Shown piece after piece: positions 26,533-36,000 of a stretch of 64,000 bases of DNA. Origin of the DNA: Desulfovibrio sp. X2 (GTDB taxonomy: Bacteria > Desulfobacterota > Desulfovibrionia > Desulfovibrionales > Desulfovibrionaceae); NCBI RefSeq assembly GCF_000422205.1, contig NZ_ATHV01000065.1, positions 248,001-312,000 on the forward strand, read 5' to 3'. The notes below the pieces were generated by a model, which was not told the DNA's origin, did no database searches, and was given only the letters and a program-made list of their open reading frames with translations. The position numbers and the translations under genes were made by a program. Every line of letters starts with the position of its first letter. Position 1 is the first letter of the stretch.

Positions 26533-27623
26533 CGGGGCAGCCCGTTCGCGGGCGCGAAGGAGCAGGCGGGGTTCCGGCCGCGCGGACCGTGGTCGCGGTC
26601 ACGCCCAAGGTCGCGCGCGCCTTTGCCGGAGAGCTCGGTGCCCTGCCGCCCGAGGCCGCGGTGCGCGTCCTGCCCGAGGCGGCCATGGCCGCCGCCGGGC
26701 GGCCGAAGAGCCCTCCCACCCTCCGCGCCCGGCTGCACGCCCTGTTCGGGCGGGCGGGACGGGCGGACGGACAGCCGACGCCCGCCTTCGACCAGGGCCC
26801 GGTGGAGGAGGCCACGGGCCTCGTGGTGGACTGGGGCGTGCAGGACGGGATCGCGGCCCTGCTCGAAGGCCTGCCGCGCCTCTCCTGGATACACGTGGTC
26901 AAGACCGGCGTGGACCATCTGCCCCTGGACCTGCTGCGCGCGAGGAAGCTGCGCGTGACCTGCTCCAAGGGGGCCTACAGCGAGGCCGTGGCCGAGTTCG
27001 CCATGGGCCTCCTCTATCTTTTCAGCAAGCGCTACCTCGAGCACTTCGCGCGGCCCGAGGCCGATGCCGTGCTCTGGGGCAGGAGCCTGCGCGGCGAGAA
27101 GCTCCTGGTGCTCGGCACCGGCCACATCGGCTCGCAGCTGGCAAAGCTCGCCGCGGGCGCTGGTCTTACGGTGCTGGGCGTGAACAGCAGCGGCCGCCCG
27201 GTCGAAGGCTTTTCGCATACCGTGCCCTGGGAGCGGTCGGGCGAGTCGGCCGCAGGGTGCGGCCTGGTCGCGGACTGCCTGCCGCTGACCGCGGCCACGC
27301 GCGGCGCGGTCGGCCGCGAGCTCTTCGCGCGGCTTTCGCCCGGCGCCTGCTACGTCAACGTGGGCCGGGTCGAGACCGTGGACCAACGGGCCCTGTCCCA
27401 GGCCCTGCGCGAGAGGCGGCTCGCCTTCGCCGCGCTGGACGCCGAGGCCTCTGCCGTGCGCCTGGACAGGGACGTGCGGCAAAAGGTCCTGGTCACGCAC
27501 CACTCGGCCTACGCCACCGAGGAATCGCGCGCCGGGCTCGCCGCCCTGGTCGCCGGGAACATCGCCGCCTTCGCCGCGGGCCGGGAGCTTGCCGGACTCG
27601 TGGACCTGGACGCGGGGTATTAG
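26529..27623 (+). CDS. D-2-hydroxyacid dehydrogenase family protein
   Basis: The 364-residue protein has a divergent N-terminal part and a clear NAD-binding domain of the D-isomer-specific 2-hydroxyacid dehydrogenases. The GTGHIGSQLA loop binds the cofactor. The catalytic Arg is in YVNVGRVETVDQRAL, and a His in VTHHSAYATEE stands where the family has its catalytic His. A long N-terminal insert (about 40-85, Arg/Pro/Gly-rich) is unusual. It overlaps the flippase by 4 bases, so it probably supplies or reduces a precursor for the polymer, perhaps a lactyl- or hydroxyacyl-type substituent. The substrate is not readable from sequence. Confidence 0.82.
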   Translation: MTGQPVRGREGAGGVPAARTVVAVTPKVARAFAGELGALPPEAAVRVLPEAAMAAAGRPKSPPTLRARLHALFGRAGRADGQPTPAFDQGPVEEATGLVVDWGVQDGIAALLEGLPRLSWIHVVKTGVDHLPLDLLRARKLRVTCSKGAYSEAVAEFAMGLLYLFSKRYLEHFARPEADAVLWGRSLRGEKLLVLGTGHIGSQLAKLAAGAGLTVLGVNSSGRPVEGFSHTVPWERSGESAAGCGLVADCLPLTAATRGAVGRELFARLSPGACYVNVGRVETVDQRALSQALRERRLAFAALDAEASAVRLDRDVRQKVLVTHHSAYATEESRAGLAALVAGNIAAFAAGRELAGLVDLDAGY

Positions 27624-27639
27624 GAGGCCGGGGGGAGCC

Positions 27640-28695
27640 GTGCAGCGCGACACCGCCATAGACTGCGCCCGGGGCATCGGCATCCTGCTCGTGGTCGCGG
27701 GCCACGCCCGCGGCCCCTGGCCGCTGGAAAAGGCCATCTACTCCTTCCACATGCCCCTGTTCTTCCTGGTCAGCGGCTTCCTCGCCAAGCGCACCGGGCT
27801 CGGCGGGCTCGTGCGCGCCAAGGCGAAGACCCTGCTCGTGCCCTATCTCACGGCCTGCCTGCTGACCTTCCTGGCCTTCGGCAACGGGCTTGCCGCCTCC
27901 GCGGCGGACCTGCGGGAACTGGCCCTGGGCATCGCCACGGGCGGCGCCAACGGCACGCTCCCCTTCGACTCGCCCCTGTGGTTCCTGCCCTGCCTGTTCT
28001 GCGTCTTCGTGCTGCACCACGCGCTCGCGCGCCTCGTGAAACGTCCTGACGCCGCGCTGGCCGCATCCTTCGCCCCCGCCCTGGCCCTCGCCGCCCTGCC
28101 GTCCTTCCCGGCGCTCTCCGTGCTGCGCCTGGACACGGCCGCATACTGCCTGCCCTTCTTCTGCCTGGGCGCGCTCGTGCGCCATGCGGAACAGGGGCAG
28201 TCGGGCGGCGCGCTGCCGCTGCTCGGCTCCCTGCGCGGCCCACGCGTCCTCCTGGCGGCGCTCTGCCTCTGGCTGCTGGCCCGCGTCCTGGACCACAACG
28301 CCTACTACGTCATCGCCCAGAACAGGTTCGCGCCGCTCGCGGGCTTCTACCTGAACGGCCTCGCGGGCAGCCTGATGGCCTTCGCCTTCGCCGGGACGCT
28401 GACCTCGCTCGCGGGGGCGGCCGTGCCCGGCGCGCTGCTCTCCGGCCTCCTGGCGCTGTCAGGGCCGTCCTTCGGCATCTACCTGCTGCACAAGCCCTTC
28501 GTCCTGCTCGCCGACTCCCTGCTGCGCGGGGTCGTGGGCTCGGACCTGGCGATCTGGATCCTGAACATGGCCTGCGGCATCGCCGCCTCGCTCGTCTGCG
28601 TCCGCCTCCTGTGCCGCTTCGCGCCGCTCCTGGGCGGCCTGCTGCTGGGCGACAGGACGCCGGGAAGGCGCGCGGCACAGGCGACGGCCCAATGA
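27640..28695 (+). CDS. Acyltransferase family 3 (sugar O-acetylase type)
   Basis: The 351-residue membrane protein has about ten hydrophobic helices and the acyltransferase-3 signatures: DCARGIGILLVVAGHA with the conserved His, then SFHMPLFFLVSGF. Relatives O-acylate sugars of surface polysaccharides, moving acyl groups across the membrane. The start is a GTG with GGGGGAG five bases upstream, 16 bases after the preceding stop. Downstream is UDP-GlcNAc 2-epimerase, so a ManNAc- or hexose-containing polymer is a likely acceptor. The acyl donor is not known. Confidence 0.88.
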   Translation: MQRDTAIDCARGIGILLVVAGHARGPWPLEKAIYSFHMPLFFLVSGFLAKRTGLGGLVRAKAKTLLVPYLTACLLTFLAFGNGLAASAADLRELALGIATGGANGTLPFDSPLWFLPCLFCVFVLHHALARLVKRPDAALAASFAPALALAALPSFPALSVLRLDTAAYCLPFFCLGALVRHAEQGQSGGALPLLGSLRGPRVLLAALCLWLLARVLDHNAYYVIAQNRFAPLAGFYLNGLAGSLMAFAFAGTLTSLAGAAVPGALLSGLLALSGPSFGIYLLHKPFVLLADSLLRGVVGSDLAIWILNMACGIAASLVCVRLLCRFAPLLGGLLLGDRTPGRRAAQATAQ

Positions 28696-28766
28696 AGGGC
28701 GCCATCATGACGCGCATGCAGAGAATCGACGATAGGCGGCCATCCTCGCCCGGCCGAGGAGAAGAC

Positions 28767-29909
28767 ATGCCCGAAAAGCTCGTCCACCTCATCACAGCGG
28801 TCCGCCCCAACTTCATGAAGATCGCGCCGCTCAGCCACGCCCTGCGGCGCGAGCCCTGGGCCAGGGCGGTGCTGGTGCACACCGGGCAGCACTACGACCT
28901 GAACATGTCCGACGTCTTCTTCCGCGACCTCGGGCTCTCGGCCCCGGACCACAACCTGGAGGTGGGCAGCGGCCCGCACGGCGAGCAGACCGGCCAAGTC
29001 ATGGCCCGCTACGAGCGTCTGCTCATGGAGGAGCGGCCCGACGTGGTGGTGGTGCCCGGCGACGTGAACTCGACCCTGGGCTGCACCCTGGCGGCCGTGA
29101 AGATGGGCGTGAAGGTGGCCCACCTGGAGGCCGGGCTGCGCTCCTTCGACCGCACCATGCCCGAGGAGATCAACCGCGTGGTCACGGACGCCGTGGCCGA
29201 CCTCCTGTGGACCCCGTCCCCGGACGCGGACGAGAACCTGGCGCGCGAGGGCGTGCCCCCGGAGAGGATCGAGCGCATCGGCAACATCATGATCGACTCC
29301 CTGGAGATGCTGCGCGAGGTCATCGAAGCCGACGGCTCGCGCGAGCGCCTGGGCCTCGACGAGCGCGGCTACGTCCTCACGACCCTGCACCGCCCGGCCA
29401 ACGTGGACGACCCGGCCGTGCTGGCGCGCATCTGCGGCGGGCTCTGCGCCATAGCCCACGACACGCCTGTCTGCTTCCCGGTCCACCCGCGCACGGCCGC
29501 GCGCCTGGACGCCGCGGGCCTGCGCGGGACGCTGGCGGACTGCGGCGTGCGGCTCATGGAGCCGCTCGGCTACACCTCGTTCATGAACCTGGTCTTCGGG
29601 GCCAAGCTGGTGCTCACGGATTCCGGCGGGGTGCAGGGGGAGTCCACCTATCTCGGCATCCCCTGCCTCACCGTGCGTCCGCGCATCGAGCAGTCCGCCG
29701 CCGCGCTCCGGGGCGCGAACCGGCTCATCGACTCGGCGCAGGTCGCCGCGGCCGTGCGCGACGTGCTCCAGCGCGGCATGCCCCGCTCGAGTCCTCCCCC
29801 TCTGTGGGACGGCTGCGCGGCCCCCCGCGCGGTCGCCTCTCTCAAGCGATTCCTCTTTCCGGCCGAGCAGGCCGCGGCCGGGACGCCGCGAAGCAAACGG
29901 ACGGCCTAG
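28767..29909 (+). CDS. wecB: UDP-N-acetylglucosamine 2-epimerase (first copy)
   Basis: The 380-residue enzyme should interconvert UDP-GlcNAc and UDP-ManNAc. Family marks are RPNFMKIAPL, TGQHYDLNMS, VVVPGDVNSTLG, KVAHLEAGLRSFD, LTTLHRPANVDD and LTDSGGVQGESTYLG. I use the ATG at 28767, which has GAGGAG seven bases upstream and places the family N-terminus correctly. An ATG at 28692 overlapping the acyltransferase stop would add 25 atypical residues. A second, different 2-epimerase follows 34 bases later. The C-terminal 45 residues are Arg/Pro/Ala-rich and may be dispensable. Confidence 0.92.
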   Translation: MPEKLVHLITAVRPNFMKIAPLSHALRREPWARAVLVHTGQHYDLNMSDVFFRDLGLSAPDHNLEVGSGPHGEQTGQVMARYERLLMEERPDVVVVPGDVNSTLGCTLAAVKMGVKVAHLEAGLRSFDRTMPEEINRVVTDAVADLLWTPSPDADENLAREGVPPERIERIGNIMIDSLEMLREVIEADGSRERLGLDERGYVLTTLHRPANVDDPAVLARICGGLCAIAHDTPVCFPVHPRTAARLDAAGLRGTLADCGVRLMEPLGYTSFMNLVFGAKLVLTDSGGVQGESTYLGIPCLTVRPRIEQSAAALRGANRLIDSAQVAAAVRDVLQRGMPRSSPPPLWDGCAAPRAVASLKRFLFPAEQAAAGTPRSKRTA

Positions 29910-29943
29910 CCGGAGACCTGCGAAAACACATGGAGTTGGAAAC

Positions 29944-31080
29944 ATGAACCAAACGCGGACAATCGTCGTGGCGGTCGGCACCCGGCCGGAGATCATCAAG
30001 CTCGCCCCGGTCATCAAGGAACTCGGACGCGAGCCGAGATTTTCCACCCATGTCCTGTTCACGTCCCAGCATCGCGACATGCTCCGCCAGATCGCGCAGG
30101 ACTTCGCGATCACGCCGGACCATGACCTGGACCTCATGGTCCATAACCAGGGGATCACGGATTTCCTCTCCCGCTGCATGTCCAGCGCCTGTTCCCTGCT
30201 CGAGTCCCTCAAGCCGGACCTCGTCCTGGTGCAGGGCGACACCTCCACGGTCCTCGGCGTCGGCCTGGCCTGCGCCTTCAACCGGATATCCCTGGGACAC
30301 GTCGAGGCAGGCCTGCGCACCAACAAGAAGTATCTGCCCTTTCCGGAAGAGATGAACCGCCACTTGGTGTCGGTGGTCACGGATTTCCACTTCTGCCCCA
30401 CCTCCCTCGCCGCCGAGAACCTGCGGCGTGAGAACGTTCCGGACTGGTCCATCCACGTCACCGGGAACACCGTGGTGGACGCCATGCTCCAGATCAAGGA
30501 CAGGGCCCGGGACACGGCACTCGAGCCAGGCCTGCAGGCGTTCGTGGACGAGCATCCCAAGTTCGTGCTCATCACCGCGCACAGAAGGGAAAACTTCGGC
30601 GCACCCCTGCTTTCCATCTGTGAATCCGTGCGCGAGCTGGCCGAACAGCATCCGGAGAGCGGGTTCATTTATCCGGTCCACCAGAATCCCAACGTCAAGA
30701 CGGTGGTCATGGAGAAGCTTCACGGCGTTCCCAACATCCATCTCTGCGCCCCGCTCTCCTACTTTCAGTTCATCAAGCTGCTGCAAGCCTGCCACGTCAT
30801 CCTCACGGACTCCGGAGGCGTCCAGGAGGAGGCGCCGACCTTCGGCAAGCCGGTGGTCCTGATGCGGGAGGAGACGGAACGGCCCGAGGGCGTGGAGGCG
30901 GGGGTGACCTTCATGACCGGCACGGACAGGAGCAGGATAGTGAGCACCGTCAACGGCTTTCTCGGCAAGGCCGCGGAGACCGTCAGACAGTCCTTCGACA
31001 GGAACCCATACGGCGACGGACGGGCCGCCGAGCGCATTCGTCGCATACTGACGAACCATTTCTTCGGAGCAGGCAAATGA
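29944..31080 (+). CDS. wecB: UDP-N-acetylglucosamine 2-epimerase (second copy)
   Basis: The 378-residue protein is a canonical WecB: GTRPEIIKLAPVI, VQGDTSTVLG, GHVEAGLRT, PEEMNRH, ITAHRRENFG, PVHQNPNVK and TDSGGVQEEAP all match the family. It differs strongly from the copy just upstream, with ITAHRRENF against LTTLHRPANV, so this is not a recent duplication; the two may act on different UDP-sugars. The ATG has GGAG upstream and its stop overlaps the following glycosyltransferase start. Confidence 0.94.
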   Translation: MNQTRTIVVAVGTRPEIIKLAPVIKELGREPRFSTHVLFTSQHRDMLRQIAQDFAITPDHDLDLMVHNQGITDFLSRCMSSACSLLESLKPDLVLVQGDTSTVLGVGLACAFNRISLGHVEAGLRTNKKYLPFPEEMNRHLVSVVTDFHFCPTSLAAENLRRENVPDWSIHVTGNTVVDAMLQIKDRARDTALEPGLQAFVDEHPKFVLITAHRRENFGAPLLSICESVRELAEQHPESGFIYPVHQNPNVKTVVMEKLHGVPNIHLCAPLSYFQFIKLLQACHVILTDSGGVQEEAPTFGKPVVLMREETERPEGVEAGVTFMTGTDRSRIVSTVNGFLGKAAETVRQSFDRNPYGDGRAAERIRRILTNHFFGAGK

Positions 31081-32378
31081 GGGTCCTCTTCGTCCCCTAC
31101 GTGCTCCCGCCGCTGCAGTATCCGGCGGCCCTGTGCTACCACAAGCTGCTGCTCGGCCTCGCCATGCAGGACGCCGAGATCGAGGTCTGCCACGTGGACC
31201 CGGCCTCCTACCGCCATTTCGGGTCGCCCGCCCTGGATCTGGCCCTGGCCTCGAAGCTGCCGCAAAACGTTATCTACCTGCCCGTCTCCTCGCCGGAGAC
31301 GGGCCTCTTCTACCGCAAGATCAACGCCAATCCGAAGATCTCCCGGCTCTTCTACTTCCTGACCCAACCCACCAAGCGGGAGTGGATCGGGGCGGCCAAG
31401 GCCCTGCTCGCTCGGCGCAACCCGAGGCGCTACGACGCAGTGGTCACCTGCTCACAGCCCAACTGCAACCACCTCCTGGGCTTGTGGCTCAAGGAGAACT
31501 ACTCCATCCCCTGGATCAGCTACTTCAGCGATCCATGGGTGGACAACCCTTACTCCCATCTGCGGAACGACGCCTTCCTGCGGGCCCATCAGGCACGCAT
31601 GGAGGCCAAGGTCGTGGCGGCCTCGGACTTGGTGCTCTTCACCTCCGAGGAGACCCGGACCCTGGTCATGGGCAAGTATCCCGAAATCCCGCGCGAGAAA
31701 TCCGGCGTCCTGCCGCACTGCTACGTCCCCGGGTGGTATCGCAGGCAAAGTGGGGCGCTAAATGAGGCGAAGGAAGGGGCGAAGGGAGAGGGGCCGCTGA
31801 CCATGCTGCACGCGGGCAACTTCTACGGTCCGCGCTCGCCCAGGCCCGTCATCGACGCCCTCTCGGAACTTGAGAGGAAGAAGGGGATTTCCGGACGGTT
31901 CAGGCTGCGCATGGTCGGGGGAATGCGGGACGCGGACCGCACGTACGCGCGCGAGCAGGGCGTGGGCCATCTCATCGAGTTCCACCCCACGGTGCCCTAC
32001 CTCGATTCCCTGGCCCTGCAGAGCCGGGCCGACTGGCTGCTGCTCGTGGACGCACCCTCGCCGGACGGTCCGAGCGTCTTCCTGCCCTCGAAGCTCATCG
32101 ACTATTTCGGCAGCGATAAGCCCATCCTGGGCGTGACCCCGATCCCCGGCACCAGCGCCCGCGTCCTGGCCGAGGCCGGGCACCCGGTGCGCGACCTTTT
32201 TGACCACGCAGGACTGGTGGAAATATTTGCCCGCATCGCGGACGGCTGGATACCTGACCGTCCCGACGTCTCCGCCGATTTCGAGGTCGGCAGCGTGGGA
32301 CGGACATTCCTCGGCTTCGTCGAACGGGCCGTGGCCCGGGGCAGGCCGCTCGGCAAGACGGCGAAGAGCGCGCGCTGA
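31077..32378 (+). CDS. Glycosyltransferase, GT4-like
   Basis: The 433-residue GT-B protein starts with FVPYVLPPLQYPAALCYHKLL, where the Gly-loop of GT4 enzymes is replaced by a Pro-rich segment. It has a GT4-like C-terminal half: MLHAGNFYGPRSPRPVIDAL (donor domain start), MVGGM and FLPSKLIDYFGSDKPILGV, the donor loop. It lies in the cytoplasm or on the inner membrane face and probably adds one sugar of the repeat unit. It overlaps wecB by 4 bases and is the last gene of the plus-strand operon. It ends 23 bases from the convergent minus-strand operon, leaving no room for a terminator between them. Confidence 0.8.
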   Translation: MRVLFVPYVLPPLQYPAALCYHKLLLGLAMQDAEIEVCHVDPASYRHFGSPALDLALASKLPQNVIYLPVSSPETGLFYRKINANPKISRLFYFLTQPTKREWIGAAKALLARRNPRRYDAVVTCSQPNCNHLLGLWLKENYSIPWISYFSDPWVDNPYSHLRNDAFLRAHQARMEAKVVAASDLVLFTSEETRTLVMGKYPEIPREKSGVLPHCYVPGWYRRQSGALNEAKEGAKGEGPLTMLHAGNFYGPRSPRPVIDALSELERKKGISGRFRLRMVGGMRDADRTYAREQGVGHLIEFHPTVPYLDSLALQSRADWLLLVDAPSPDGPSVFLPSKLIDYFGSDKPILGVTPIPGTSARVLAEAGHPVRDLFDHAGLVEIFARIADGWIPDRPDVSADFEVGSVGRTFLGFVERAVARGRPLGKTAKSAR

Positions 32379-32401
32379 AAAGCCGTCCCCGTGCCCCGCA
32401 C

Positions 32402-34219
32402 CTAGAGCCTGACGTCCACGCTCTCGTCCTGCGTGGGTGAGAGCGTGAGCGTCTTCGTCTTGCCGCCCGCCTCCACGCGCACGCTGTACGGCGTCAGGGG
32501 AATGTCCTTCAGGTCTCGTCCGGTCCAGAACGAGCCGTTTTTCTCGTTGGTCAGCCGCCTGACCACCAGATCGAGGCTGGCCGTGCCCTTGGCGTCTGTC
32601 GTTCCCTCCACCGGTGCGTCCATCGCGGAGTTGGTGGCTGTGATTCTGGCTCCAGGCACGGGCGCCCCCGAGGCGTCGCGCACGGTGAGGGTCACGGTCC
32701 AGCCGAAGCGCAGCTCCTTGAGTGCCGTGGCGGGCAGGCGGAAGTCGATGTCGTCCGGCCGCGCGCCGCCCTCGAAGGTGTTGGAGATGAGCGTGGCCGT
32801 GGAGGGGATGGAGCCGTCCTCCGTGCGGATGGTGAAGAACGACGGGCTGCCGTCGTCGATCTTGATGATCCTGTTGTGCCGGAAGACCGGGAAACCGTCG
32901 CTGAAGCCGTAGGAGTCGGCGAGCAGGATGGGGCCCCAGTCGCTGGCGATGATGTTGTTCTCGAACACGAAGCCCGAGGTGTTGTTGTTGCAGACCATGG
33001 CCACTGCCGCGGCCTTGGAGCCGTCGCCCGGGCTGGCCGCGACGATGATGTTGTGGTGGAACAGAGCCTTCTGTCCGGGCTTGGTCAGGCCGACGAACAG
33101 GCTTCTGCCCCAGCTGTTCTCGCCGGGGGACACACCGTCGCGCTTGCCGCGAACGTAGAAGATGTTGGCCCAGGCCTCCACGTCCTCGTTCGTGCCCCAG
33201 GTCATACGCAGCCCGGCCGAGCCGGGATCCTTGTATTCCGGGCTCTGCGTGGTGTTCTGGACCTCCACGTAGTTGCCCACGACCTTGACCCCGCGCCCGG
33301 GCCAGATGCCGATGGGGTGCGTGCCCTTGCCGAAGATCTTGTTCCCCCGGATGACGCCCGAGCCGGCGTACACGCCGATGGAGTTGGTGCCCACGCTGTC
33401 CACGTGGACCTCGTTGCCCTCGACCACCGGATCCGTGGTCGCGATGGCGATGCCGTGGTGCCTGGCGCGCTCGATCAGATTGTGACGCACGACCACCTTC
33501 GTGCCGCCGTTGACGCGCAGGGCGTCCAGCCCCTGGTGGCGGTTGGTCAGCCCGGAGCCCTTATCCGTGAGCGTGTTGTACACGACCTCCAGGCCGTCGT
33601 GGTACTGGATGTACATCCCGTCTATGTCGTCGCCGGACCAGACGATGTGCAGGCCGGCCAGCCTATTGCCTTTGCCGGAGAGCGTATGGACGGGGTTGCA
33701 GCCGATGCCGTTCTGGTTCCCGTGGCCGTTGGCCGCGCCCTGCTCAATGGTCCCGTTGATGACCTCGACGTCGTTCTGCCACCAGGTATCCAGGGCGACG
33801 CCGTAGCCGTCCTCCTTCTCATTGTAGAAGACGGTATGGCCATTCAAGTTCAAAGTGATGCGCCGCCCTTTGATTGAAAAGCCCGTGCCCGGGGCGTGGA
33901 TGTCGCTCTCGAGCACATATTCCGTGTCGTCTTTGTCCAGCACGCCCGGCGCGGTGACCACCACGCGGTGCGAGCGCTTGCGCGGCTCGACCATCTTCTG
34001 GCCCACGTCCATGGGCGTGTCGCGCCGCAGCATGGGATCCGGACAGCCAGCGGGAGTCATGGCCAGGATCTCGTCCAGGGTCGGCGAGGCGGCCTGGGCC
34101 GCCCCCCGCTCCCCTCCGGACCAGGGGACGAGCATCAGGAGGAACGCCGCGGCGCACAGCCACAGCGCAAGGGCCGGCTTGTTCCGAAATATCCTCTGCA
34201 TCACCCGGTTCATGATCAT
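32402..34219 (-). CDS. Secreted parallel beta-helix protein
   Basis: The 605-residue protein has a signal peptide (LALWLCAAAFLLMLVPW, cleavage near AQAAS). A right-handed beta-helix domain follows (about 80-470) with repeated NxI/V-type coils such as NGTIEQGAANGHGN, HNLIERARHHGIAI and RGNKIFGKGTHPIGI. The end (about 500-605) resembles a carboxypeptidase-regulatory-like beta-sandwich (LTVRDASGAPVPGARITAT). Such helices often bind or cut polysaccharides, so it may trim or hold the exported polymer. No catalytic triad could be assigned. It is the last gene of the 15-gene minus-strand run and overlaps the TIGR03790 gene by four bases. Confidence 0.85.
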   Translation of the reverse strand: MIMNRVMQRIFRNKPALALWLCAAAFLLMLVPWSGGERGAAQAASPTLDEILAMTPAGCPDPMLRRDTPMDVGQKMVEPRKRSHRVVVTAPGVLDKDDTEYVLESDIHAPGTGFSIKGRRITLNLNGHTVFYNEKEDGYGVALDTWWQNDVEVINGTIEQGAANGHGNQNGIGCNPVHTLSGKGNRLAGLHIVWSGDDIDGMYIQYHDGLEVVYNTLTDKGSGLTNRHQGLDALRVNGGTKVVVRHNLIERARHHGIAIATTDPVVEGNEVHVDSVGTNSIGVYAGSGVIRGNKIFGKGTHPIGIWPGRGVKVVGNYVEVQNTTQSPEYKDPGSAGLRMTWGTNEDVEAWANIFYVRGKRDGVSPGENSWGRSLFVGLTKPGQKALFHHNIIVAASPGDGSKAAAVAMVCNNNTSGFVFENNIIASDWGPILLADSYGFSDGFPVFRHNRIIKIDDGSPSFFTIRTEDGSIPSTATLISNTFEGGARPDDIDFRLPATALKELRFGWTVTLTVRDASGAPVPGARITATNSAMDAPVEGTTDAKGTASLDLVVRRLTNEKNGSFWTGRDLKDIPLTPYSVRVEAGGKTKTLTLSPTQDESVDVRL

Positions 34220-36000
34220 TGCCTCACTGGCGGGCGCAGTTTGTAGAGCGGATCGCCCACCGCGCACATGGCCCAGCGCACCGTGGGCGTGGCCATGGCG
34301 AAGGATTCCGCGAAGGTGAATTCGCCGCCCCAGAAGCGGTCGAAGAAGACGGGACCGTTGGTGAAGCCCTGCACGTAGGGCTCGACCACGGAGCCGAAGG
34401 TGGCGGTCACGCCCTCCTCCAGCAGCCCTTGGGCCCAGCAGACGTACGGACCGCCCCGCAGCCAGAGCATGGAATCGGACTTGAGCACCGCGGCCACGGA
34501 GCCCACGGGCCACTTGCCCTGGAGCAGCCGCTTGTAGGGATGGCCGTAGATGAAGACCCACATGGTGTCGTCGGGCAGGAAGTGGTCCTTGGTGTAGTTT
34601 ATGGGCTCGAGATGCACGGTCACGCCGCGGTGCTTGGCGATCTCGCCGCCGAGCGAGCCCTGCTTGTCCTCGATGAAGGCCGCGGCCCCGGAAAAGGCGG
34701 AGACGGTCTTCTCCGCGGCCAGGGCCTTGTCCGTGAGGGCCTCGGCCGCCGCGGGCGTCGCGCCGTCGAGCCTGGTCACCAGGTAGAGCCCCCAGGTCCC
34801 GTCATAGTGGTGCGCCTGGTTGAAGAGCGGGCTCGGCGTGCCCATGGTGCGGCCCCAGGTGAAGCGGTCGAAGAGGTCCGCGAGCATGGAGTCCAGGGCG
34901 CGCTTGTGGTCGCCCAGCGGGATGCCGAAGCAGGGCACGATGACCCTGATGCGCCCCGCGATGCCCCGCTCGAGCATGATCTTGCGCAGCGGCGCGCAGA
35001 CGTCCTTCTCGCAGTCGAAGTTGCGAAGCTTGCGCGGGAGATCGATCTCCACGATGTTGCCCTGCGGCACCCCGCGCGCCGTGGCGTAGTGCCGGGCCAC
35101 GCGCATGGAGTCGTCCGAGCCCTCGGCCACGAGGAGCAGCACCTCGTCCGGCCGCGGGGAGCGCGACTCCACGGTGCTCGCCGGTTCGGTCTCCGCGTCC
35201 GGGCTGACCTGCTTGCGCAGGTTGATGCTGCGCACGCGGTAGGTGTACTTCGCGCCCGGCGCCACGGTGGAGTCGCGGTAGAGCGTGGGACGCAGCTGCG
35301 GCAGCTCGGCCTCGGGGGGGCCCTTCTTGCCCGGCTGCGGCTGCAGGACGCGCGGCACCCGGGCGATGAGCGTATACTCGGACTCCCCTTCCGCCTTGCG
35401 CGATATCTCGTAGCCCAGGACGTCGATCTCGTCCGTGGGGTCCCAGAAGAGGCTTATGGCGTCGGGTCCGGAGGCCGTGTACAGGTGCTGCACCGCATCC
35501 GGCATCTCGCCTCCCTTGCGGCCCGGATAGAGGGGGAACATGGCCTGGCCGATGTCCTTGCCCTCCGCGTTGTAGGCGCGCAGGAAATAGATGTAGACCT
35601 GCCCGTTGGTGAGGTCGTCCACGCCGTATTCGGTGGCCATGCCCAGGTCCTTGACCAGGACCACGGGCGGCTTGCGGAAGCCGGTGTCGTCGGCGTCCAC
35701 GAGGCGGTAGAGGCGCACCCCGCGAAGGCCGAGGTGGGTTGCCTCGTCCTTGTCGAAAGTCCAGCGGAGCTCCGCCCCCGAGTCCCCGTTCTCCGCCCCG
35801 CCGCTGGCGAAGACGCTCTTGCCCGGGGTGGGCTTCGGCCCGTTGTCGGCCTCCTTCTGTGTTCCGGCCGTAGTCCCGGCCTTGGCGTCCGCCTTGGCCC
35901 CGCCCTTGGCCGCCCAGGAAAGGGACGACAGGGACAGCACGAGAACGAGGGAGACGAGCGCCACGACCGTCCAGTCCGTCGCCCGCAGGAATCGATGCAT
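34216..36000 (-). CDS. TIGR03790 family secreted protein
   Basis: The 594-residue protein has a signal peptide (VVALVSLVLVLSLSSLSWAA), a Lys/Ala-rich linker, then two fibronectin-III-like segments (about 75-260). The TIGR03790 core runs from about residue 275 (EVLLLVAEGSDDSMRVARHYATARGVP) to the end, including VIVPCFGIPLGDHKRALDS and FGSVVEPYVQG. The family is frequent in organisms with PEP-CTERM systems and has no known reaction; the core resembles a hydrolase fold with His and Cys residues (VIVPCFG, VCWAQG). It sits between a glycosyltransferase (TGATG overlap) and the beta-helix protein (ATGA overlap). This suggests a joint periplasmic job on the polymer. Confidence 0.85.
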   Translation of the reverse strand: MHRFLRATDWTVVALVSLVLVLSLSSLSWAAKGGAKADAKAGTTAGTQKEADNGPKPTPGKSVFASGGAENGDSGAELRWTFDKDEATHLGLRGVRLYRLVDADDTGFRKPPVVLVKDLGMATEYGVDDLTNGQVYIYFLRAYNAEGKDIGQAMFPLYPGRKGGEMPDAVQHLYTASGPDAISLFWDPTDEIDVLGYEISRKAEGESEYTLIARVPRVLQPQPGKKGPPEAELPQLRPTLYRDSTVAPGAKYTYRVRSINLRKQVSPDAETEPASTVESRSPRPDEVLLLVAEGSDDSMRVARHYATARGVPQGNIVEIDLPRKLRNFDCEKDVCAPLRKIMLERGIAGRIRVIVPCFGIPLGDHKRALDSMLADLFDRFTWGRTMGTPSPLFNQAHHYDGTWGLYLVTRLDGATPAAAEALTDKALAAEKTVSAFSGAAAFIEDKQGSLGGEIAKHRGVTVHLEPINYTKDHFLPDDTMWVFIYGHPYKRLLQGKWPVGSVAAVLKSDSMLWLRGGPYVCWAQGLLEEGVTATFGSVVEPYVQGFTNGPVFFDRFWGGEFTFAESFAMATPTVRWAMCAVGDPLYKLRPPVRQ

